Both the position numbers and the translations under genes were made by a program. 64,000 nt of DNA from Roseivivax halotolerans (GTDB lineage: Bacteria; Pseudomonadota; Alphaproteobacteria; Rhodobacterales; Rhodobacteraceae). The notes beneath the pieces are model-generated. The model worked only from the letters and a program-made list of their open reading frames with translations, was not told where the DNA came from and ran no database searches. Shown here piece by piece: positions 59,807-64,000 of the stretch. The first letter of the stretch is position 1; the number at the start of each line of letters is the position of its first letter. The stretch covers positions 124,001-188,000 of the forward strand of contig NZ_FOXV01000004.1 of assembly GCF_900115815.1 (NCBI RefSeq), in the 5' to 3' direction.

Positions 59807-61309
59807 TCAGCTTTCGGCGTAGACGATGCGCCACCGCCGCAGAAGCGCCTGCTGCATCCGTTTCGCCTTTCCGTTCCAGGTGCGCCCGCCTTCGGGGCGC
59901 TCGCGTTCTTCCATCGAAAGCGCGTCGCGCCGGCCAAGATCGCCCGAGAAGATCGCGAAGGCCAGCTCGGTGCCGTCCTCGAGCGTCTCATAGCCTGCGA
60001 GGCCCGAGACAAAGTTCAGCGTCCCCGTCTTGGCGCGGATCTCGACGCCGGAATTGGGGATCGCCGCGCGGCTGTCGTCGACCAGCGGGATGGATTTCAG
60101 GATATCCCGGAGCGGGAGCTGCGCGCGTAGGCCGACGAGCGCGCCGACCATCGAGACCGCCGAGATGCGGCTTGCATCGCCCAGGCCCGAATGATCGACG
60201 AACGCGACGGTATCGAGACCGAAACTCTCTTTCGTCCAGGCGTTCATGGCCTCCGCTGAGGCGACAAGGCTCTCGGGCTGTCCCGAACGCGCTGCCGTGG
60301 CCGCCAGCCCGACGACTTCTGCGGTGAGGTTGGTCGAATAGAGCAGCATGTCCTGCAGGATCTCGAGAAGCGGGCCGCTTTCGATCCGCGCAATGTCTTC
60401 TGCCGTCTCGGGCAGCGTCTCGATCCGCTCGGGCGCCTTGAGACGGATGCCCTGCGCGCCGGCGAGCGTCTGGAAGACCTCGCCCGCGTAGAGTTCGGGC
60501 TGCCGCACCGGCAGCCACCGCGCCCCACCATTTCCGAGCGCCGATTTCGCGACGGTCCATTCGTCTCGCTCGTCGCCCTCGCGGTAGGTGTAGATCGGAG
60601 AACGCCGCGCGACGACAACCATGCGCGCCATCGCGACTTCCGGCCGGAACCGGGCCGAGCGGCCATCCATCGAAACCGCGTAATCCGAGCCGGCGCGCGT
60701 CCATTCGAAATGCACGCGATTATAATTGAGGTTCAGCCCGGAAATCGACGGGTTGTAGCCCACGTGATCGGGCTGCTCGATGTCGATCTCGTCGATCCTC
60801 GGCGATGCCCCGCCCCAGACGAGGAACCTGCCCTGCACCTCGATCACGCCCGCATCCTTCAGCCCCTCGGCAAGCCGGGCGAGCCCGTCTGTGTCGAGTG
60901 TCGGATCGCCACCACCGGCCAGGATGATGTCGCCACGGATGATGCCGTCCTCTCCGGGCGGCGTCGTGGTCAGGATGCGGGTCTCGAAGCGGTACTCTGC
61001 ACCGAGTGAATCGAGCGCATAGGCGGCCGTGATCGCCTTCGCGACGCTGGCGGGCGGCAGACCGAGCGTTCCCGCGTGTTCTTCGAGTATCTCGCCCGAT
61101 TGCACCTCGGCCAGCGCGACCGAGCTCGGACCGTCGAGCCCCGCATCGGCGATGATGCTCGCCAGATCGGGCACGGTCCGCTTGCGAAGGTCCTCACCAC
61201 GCGCGACCGGGCGGAGCGATGCCTCGGGCGCTTCGGCCCAAGCCGGTCCGGCAAGAAGGGCCGCGCTGGCCCCGGTCAGAAGCTGGCGTCGTGTTAGCTG
61301 CGAAATCAT
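59807..61309 (-). CDS. dacB: D-alanyl-D-alanine carboxypeptidase/endopeptidase (PBP4 family)
   Basis: A 500-residue periplasmic class C penicillin-binding protein that trims peptidoglycan stem peptides. The signal MISQLTRRQLLTGASAALLAGPAWA carries a TRRQLL twin-arginine motif, so Tat export is likely. Active-site motifs are Ser88-x-x-Lys91 (PPASVAKAI), SxN in LYSTNLTAE, and KTG in IRAKTGTLNFVSG. ATG 61309 is chosen over 61345 because the signal begins directly there. It is followed by the hemerythrin gene on the same strand. Confidence 0.93.
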   Translation of the reverse strand: MISQLTRRQLLTGASAALLAGPAWAEAPEASLRPVARGEDLRKRTVPDLASIIADAGLDGPSSVALAEVQSGEILEEHAGTLGLPPASVAKAITAAYALDSLGAEYRFETRILTTTPPGEDGIIRGDIILAGGGDPTLDTDGLARLAEGLKDAGVIEVQGRFLVWGGASPRIDEIDIEQPDHVGYNPSISGLNLNYNRVHFEWTRAGSDYAVSMDGRSARFRPEVAMARMVVVARRSPIYTYREGDERDEWTVAKSALGNGGARWLPVRQPELYAGEVFQTLAGAQGIRLKAPERIETLPETAEDIARIESGPLLEILQDMLLYSTNLTAEVVGLAATAARSGQPESLVASAEAMNAWTKESFGLDTVAFVDHSGLGDASRISAVSMVGALVGLRAQLPLRDILKSIPLVDDSRAAIPNSGVEIRAKTGTLNFVSGLAGYETLEDGTELAFAIFSGDLGRRDALSMEERERPEGGRTWNGKAKRMQQALLRRWRIVYAES

Positions 61310-61394
61310 GCGCGGGACTAAACAGAGGCGGACGGCGCGAGACAAGCAGGCTCAGCCGACTTTTCCGTGTTCCGCGACGATCCTGTCGAGATTG

Positions 61395-62030
61395 TCATGT
61401 CCCGCGCGCATCTTTTGCCGCCTGCCACGCGCCGCGCGCCCGGATCTCGCTCGAGGAGAGATCCGTCATGGGCACGTTCACGAAGCACCAGGCAGGCGTC
61501 GTCATCTGCGAAAGGCGGCGGCTTTCCCGCGACGGCAGGCGTGCATCGGCATAAATACGTGCCGTCACGGAGCGCCGCGCCGAGATGCGGTCGCCGGGGC
61601 GGGCCAGCACGCCCACCGGAACACGGCCGAGAATGTCGTGCCAGTTTTGCCAGAGGTGGAACTGCCGCAGATTGTCCGCGCCCATGAGCCAGACGAACCG
61701 AACGCGGGGAAACAGCGCCTGCAGCGAGGCAATCGTCTCGGCGGTGAAGGCCGAACCCAGCTGCGCCTCCGCGTCCGAGACGGTGATCCGGGGATGATCG
61801 ACAAGCGCGCGCGCCGCCTCCATCCGCGTCTCGAGCGGCGCGGGGCCGTGGTGTTTCAAGGGGTTGCCTGGCGAGACGAGCCAGACGACGCGGTCGAGGC
61901 CGAAGCGGCGCAGAGCCTCCCGGCTGATTCCGAGGTGCCCCGCATGGGGCGGATCGAACGAGCCGCCCAGAAGGCCGACCGACCTGCCCGGAGGCAGCGA
62001 CAATCCGGTATCTTGCGCCGTGAGGTTCAT
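61395..62030 (-). CDS. nadD: nicotinate-nucleotide adenylyltransferase
   Basis: A 211-residue NAD biosynthesis enzyme, joining ATP and nicotinate mononucleotide. It has the nucleotidyltransferase motif [14 protein letters not shown], then [10 protein letters not shown] and the late SSSEIRARG (ISSTxIR-type) motif. ATG 62030 overlaps the MOSC stop as ATGA. In many bacteria rsfS follows nadD; here dacB follows instead after an 85-base gap. Confidence 0.94.
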   Translation of the reverse strand: MNLTAQDTGLSLPPGRSVGLLGGSFDPPHAGHLGISREALRRFGLDRVVWLVSPGNPLKHHGPAPLETRMEAARALVDHPRITVSDAEAQLGSAFTAETIASLQALFPRVRFVWLMGADNLRQFHLWQNWHDILGRVPVGVLARPGDRISARRSVTARIYADARLPSRESRRLSQMTTPAWCFVNVPMTDLSSSEIRARGAWQAAKDARGT

Positions 62031-62521
62031 GGATGGGGTGAAACACGCAAGTTCGGCGGAAGGCAATCCTCCGCAAGCGGCAGGACCGCGTCACCGAGGA
62101 CGATGCGTCCGGGCTCCAGCACCTCGGCGCACCAGCCACCGTGACCGCGCACGGCCGAATAGCCGCCGGGACCGAAGGTTTCCTCCATCCGCGAGCACGG
62201 CGCGCAGATCGTGGTGATACGCAGGCATGCGTCCCCGATTTGCAGCGCGCGGCCCTTGAGCGCGGCGAGGTTGAGACCGGAGACGAGGATATTGCGCCGA
62301 AGCTCGTCAGCGCGGACCTCTGACCGCCCGAGATAGGCGGCGATGGCCGGCAGATGCTCGGCCTGGATCAGCGTGACCGCCCGTTTGCCGGGCCGGGCAT
62401 GATCGCCTTCGAGCCCGGCATGAAGGATCTGCGCCTCGGGGTGCGCGACCAGTGGCTCCCGCCGGGCGCCCCGAACCCCGATCCAATCGATCCGGCCGGC
62501 CTGCGCGTTGCGCGCGATCAT
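62027..62521 (-). CDS. MOSC domain protein
   Basis: A 164-residue MOSC-domain protein. The MOSC core is [61 protein letters not shown], and the conserved Cys in [25 protein letters not shown]. Family members bind or transfer sulfur or molybdenum cofactor (YiiM/YuaD-like). ATG 62521 is used. The longer frame from GTG 62569 would be coded by two palindromes and is unlikely. It is the first gene of a MOSC-nadD pair. Confidence 0.87.
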   Translation of the reverse strand: MIARNAQAGRIDWIGVRGARREPLVAHPEAQILHAGLEGDHARPGKRAVTLIQAEHLPAIAAYLGRSEVRADELRRNILVSGLNLAALKGRALQIGDACLRITTICAPCSRMEETFGPGGYSAVRGHGGWCAEVLEPGRIVLGDAVLPLAEDCLPPNLRVSPHP

Positions 62522-62531
62522 CTCCCTCACG

Positions 62532-62579
62532 CCGAAAACTCCCGGAGTTTTCGGGGGCAAATCCGGCACGCGGATTTGC
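62532..62579. repeat. tandem pair of perfect palindromes between MOSC and ettA
   Basis: First palindrome 62532-62554: CCGAAAACTCC and GGAGTTTTCGG around a single C, 11-bp arms. Second palindrome 62557-62579: GCAAATCCG and CGGATTTGC around GCACG, 9-bp arms. They are two bases apart and different in sequence. They lie in the 199-base divergent region, close to the MOSC start, and could be a mobile REP-like unit, a terminator pair or paired operators. Confidence 0.75.
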
Positions 62580-62720
62580 GTGCGCCGGAGTCAACCTGCC
62601 GCTTGAACTTTGCCCAAGCGGCCTTCGCAAAGATCGTACCCGCCCTGCCCTTCCAGAGCGGACGCAAATCGCCTAAAGAGGCCGGCAATCCTTCATCATA
62701 TTCCAAAGGGCTGAAGCTCC

Positions 62721-64000
62721 ATGGCATCCTACCAATTTGTCTACCACATGGACGGGGTCTCCAAGACCTATCCGGGCGGCAAGACCTGTTTCGAGAACAT
62801 CAAGCTGAACTTCCTGCCCGGCGTGAAGATCGGTGTGGTCGGCGTCAACGGCGCCGGCAAGTCGACACTTCTGAAAATCATGGCGGGTCTCGACAAGGAC
62901 TTCCAGGGCGAGGCCTGGGCCGCCGAAGGCGCGCGCGTCGGCTATCTGCCGCAGGAGCCCGAGCTGGACCCCGCGCTCGACGTGCGCGGCAACGTCATGC
63001 TGGGCGTCGCGGCCAAGAAAGCCAAGCTCGACCGGTTCAACGAGCTGGCGATGAATTACTCGGACGAGACCGCCGACGAGATGGCGCAGCTTCAGGATGA
63101 GATCGACGGCGAGAATCTTTGGGAGCTCGACAACCAGATCGACATCGCGATGGAAGCGCTCCGCTGCCCGGCGGACGATGCTGACGTGACCGCGCTTTCG
63201 GGCGGTGAGAAGCGCCGTGTCGCGCTTTGCAAACTGCTGCTGGAAGCGCCCGACATGCTTCTGCTCGACGAGCCGACCAACCACCTCGACGCCGAGACGA
63301 TCGCGTGGCTTCAGCAGCATCTGATCGATTACAAGGGCACGATCCTGATCGTCACCCACGACCGCTACTTCCTCGACGATATCACCGGCTGGATTCTCGA
63401 GCTCGATCGCGGGCGGGGCATCCCTTACGAAGGCAATTACTCGGCCTGGGTCGAGCAGAAGGCCAAGCGGCTCGAACAGGAAGCGCGCGAGGACAAGGCC
63501 AAGCAGCGCACGCTGTCGCGCGAGCTTGAATGGATGCGGCAAGGCCAGAAGGCGCGGCAAGCCAAGTCGAAGGCACGGATCCAGGCCTATGAGAAGATGG
63601 CCAGCCAGTCCGAGCGCGAGCGCGTCGGCAAGGCGCAGATCGTCATCCCGAACGGGCAGCGGCTCGGCTCCAAGGTGATCGAGGTCGAGAAGCTCAAGAA
63701 GGCGATGGGCGACAAGCTCCTGATCGAGAACCTCACCTTCTCGCTGCCGCCGGGCGGTATCGTGGGCGTCATCGGCCCGAACGGCGCCGGTAAATCGACG
63801 CTGTTCAAGATGCTGACCGGACAGGAAGCGCCCGACGAGGGCTCGATCGAATTCGGCGATACGGTCGATCTGTCCTATGTCGATCAGACGCGTGACGACC
63901 TGACACCGACCGATACGGTCTGGGAGGCGATTTCCGGCGGCGCGGAAGTCATCAAGCTCGGCGACGCGGAGGTGAACTCACGCAAGTATTGCGGCGCGTT
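62721..64000 (+). CDS. ettA: energy-dependent translational throttle protein EttA (ABC-F), 3' end outside window
   Basis: The first 426 residues of an ABC-F ATPase that binds the ribosomal E site and gates translation by ADP/ATP ratio. It begins MASYQFVYHMDGVSKTYPGGK, the EttA start. The first ABC domain has Walker A GVNGAGKSTLLK, signature LSGGEKRRVALCKLLL and Walker B MLLLDEPTNHLD. The linker (about residues 240-310) is charged (LEQEAREDKAKQRTLSRELEWMRQGQKARQAKSKARI), and a second Walker A GPNGAGKSTLFK is complete before the window ends. The full protein is about 550 residues, so about a quarter is missing. The 199-base upstream region holds two palindromes. Confidence 0.95.
   Translation, partial: MASYQFVYHMDGVSKTYPGGKTCFENIKLNFLPGVKIGVVGVNGAGKSTLLKIMAGLDKDFQGEAWAAEGARVGYLPQEPELDPALDVRGNVMLGVAAKKAKLDRFNELAMNYSDETADEMAQLQDEIDGENLWELDNQIDIAMEALRCPADDADVTALSGGEKRRVALCKLLLEAPDMLLLDEPTNHLDAETIAWLQQHLIDYKGTILIVTHDRYFLDDITGWILELDRGRGIPYEGNYSAWVEQKAKRLEQEAREDKAKQRTLSRELEWMRQGQKARQAKSKARIQAYEKMASQSERERVGKAQIVIPNGQRLGSKVIEVEKLKKAMGDKLLIENLTFSLPPGGIVGVIGPNGAGKSTLFKMLTGQEAPDEGSIEFGDTVDLSYVDQTRDDLTPTDTVWEAISGGAEVIKLGDAEVNSRKYCGA

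Overview
This 64 kb window is GC-rich and densely coded, with short intergenic gaps and many 4-base ATGA stop/start overlaps. The gene content points to a marine-type Rhodobacterales alphaproteobacterium (Roseobacteraceae/Paracoccaceae). The supporting signs are an ethylmalonyl-CoA-pathway malyl-CoA lyase of Mcl1 type and length, a SAM-II riboswitch in front of metZ, a formate dehydrogenase module with DUF3305/DUF3306/TorD, an NDUFS4-like complex I subunit and a DgcN/DgcA D-glutamate pathway. The genus was not determined. No phage, insertion sequence, integrase or CRISPR array was seen, so this is essentially a chromosomal housekeeping and accessory-metabolism segment.

Layout. 1-4.5 kb: the end of metF, a gap paralogue, an APH-fold kinase-like protein and a membrane-anchored FMN/Fe-S glutamate-synthase-like protein. 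4.5-10.2 kb (minus): trkH followed by mlaE-mlaF-mlaD and an auxiliary lipoprotein, apparently one transcription unit joining K+ uptake to lipid transport. 10.3-12.9 kb (minus): folE2, then metZ behind a SAM-II riboswitch with an intrinsic terminator. 13-24.8 kb: an alpha/beta hydrolase and a complete periplasmic formate dehydrogenase locus. In that locus a polyferredoxin-like protein diverges from DUF3305-DUF3306-TorD-TAT peptide-FdhA-FdhB-cytochrome b, and the operon ends with a WD40/cytochrome c fusion and a 59-aa membrane peptide. 24.9-30.1 kb: a BNR-repeat protein, an RTX lipase, tRNA-Arg(UCU) and katG. 30.1-35.6 kb (minus): a peptide-type ABC importer with a fused double ATPase. 35.8-41.7 kb: the NDUFS4-like subunit, a GST, a frameshifted exported-protein remnant, the D-amino-acid cluster dat-dgcA-dgcN, and divergent mcl1. 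41.8-47.9 kb: DUF4149, ubiG, an integral membrane methyltransferase, sufT, an MscS channel, a periplasmic glycerophosphodiester phosphodiesterase preceded by a four-unit Pho box array, and a sugar acetyltransferase. 47.9-55.6 kb: a SatD/DUF3307 pair behind an AT-rich inverted repeat, iscA, tpiA, a P450, uvrB, a small PLDc_N membrane protein and a universal stress protein. 55.7-64 kb: htrA diverging from a response regulator/histidine kinase pair, hemerythrin, dacB, nadD, a MOSC protein, paired palindromes, and the start of ettA, which runs off the window.

How the parts could work together (inference). Formate oxidised in the periplasm would feed the respiratory chain, either through the cytochrome b subunit to quinone or through the WD40-cytochrome c. 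D-amino acids would be converted to D-Glu by Dat and on to L-Glu by DgcN and DgcA. The GDPD would recover glycerol phosphate when phosphate is scarce. HtrA and the two-component pair look like an envelope stress response. The strongest regulatory signals read directly from sequence are the SAM-II aptamer with terminator, the Pho boxes, and several perfect inverted repeats in promoter regions. No genuinely new system is demonstrated. The most promising loci are the terminal genes of the formate dehydrogenase operon and the SatD/DUF3307 pair.
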